From contig JAIRZB010000100.1 in assembly GCA_031267435.1 (NCBI GenBank), positions 1 through 5,584 on the forward strand: DNA of 5,584 nt, given 5' to 3'. This document shows positions 5,477 to 5,584 of this stretch, in pieces. This DNA is from Puniceicoccales bacterium. Its GTDB lineage: Bacteria > Verrucomicrobiota > Verrucomicrobiia > Opitutales > LL51. Under the pieces are notes generated by a model. It was not told where the DNA came from. It saw only the letters and a program-made list of their open reading frames with translations, and did no database searches. Position 1 is the stretch's first letter; every line of letters begins with the position of its first letter. The translations under genes were made by a program, and so were the position numbers.

Positions 5477-5584
5477 AACTGTCAAGATGTTTCGAGGAAA
5501 ATAATCTTACGAATTTAGCAGAATTTGGATCGTTCGATGGCAGTGGTAATATGCGGCGGAGCTATGTAATCGCTGGAAAATTTG
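5477..5584. repeat. Possible third degenerate copy, partial
   Basis: The stretch begins ACTGTCAAG-TGTTT (5478-5491), exactly as copy b does, 176 bases on, and is followed by GGAAAATAATCTTACGAATTT, which resembles the A/T block of the earlier copies. Similarity fades after about 5530 and the window ends. No gene start is evident in what remains. Confidence 0.4.

Overview
The window holds six ordinary bacterial housekeeping genes between two repeat-rich stretches. The likely source is a member of Verrucomicrobiota, perhaps Opitutae. This is inferred from the style of the proteins: a glucose-6-phosphate isomerase of the roughly 520-residue type, a short 66-residue bS21, an L33 ending in TLHREIKK, and a YbeY with a KDK sequence in place of the usual third metal-binding His. 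I have no database match to confirm this. The genes are moderately A+T-rich. The first 800 bases are very G+C-rich (about two thirds by eye) and look foreign to the rest.

Layout. Bases 1-796 are a tandem array of three copies of a unit of about 260 bp. Each full unit is built almost entirely from seven consecutive inverted repeats (hairpin modules). The array runs off the left edge and stops 48 bases before pgi. The plus strand then carries pgi (glycolysis) and rpsU (ribosomal protein bS21), followed by a hairpin that may be a terminator. On the minus strand, pointing towards them, is a compact cluster transcribed in the order dprA, rsfS, rpmG, ybeY, with gaps of only 5-11 bases. It joins a RecA loader for natural transformation with three genes for ribosome assembly, structure or dormancy. 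Upstream of dprA, bases 4945-5584 contain no convincing gene. They hold an A+T-rich probable promoter region and then at least two, probably three, degenerate direct repeats with a period of about 176-180 bp.

Two points deserve most attention. The first is the palindrome-mosaic array, which matches no repeat family I can name; its modules show conserved folding with changing bases. The second is a contrast in translation signals: rpsU has a perfect 8-base Shine-Dalgarno sequence, while none of the other five genes has a convincing one. That pattern resembles the bS21 autoregulation described in Bacteroidota.
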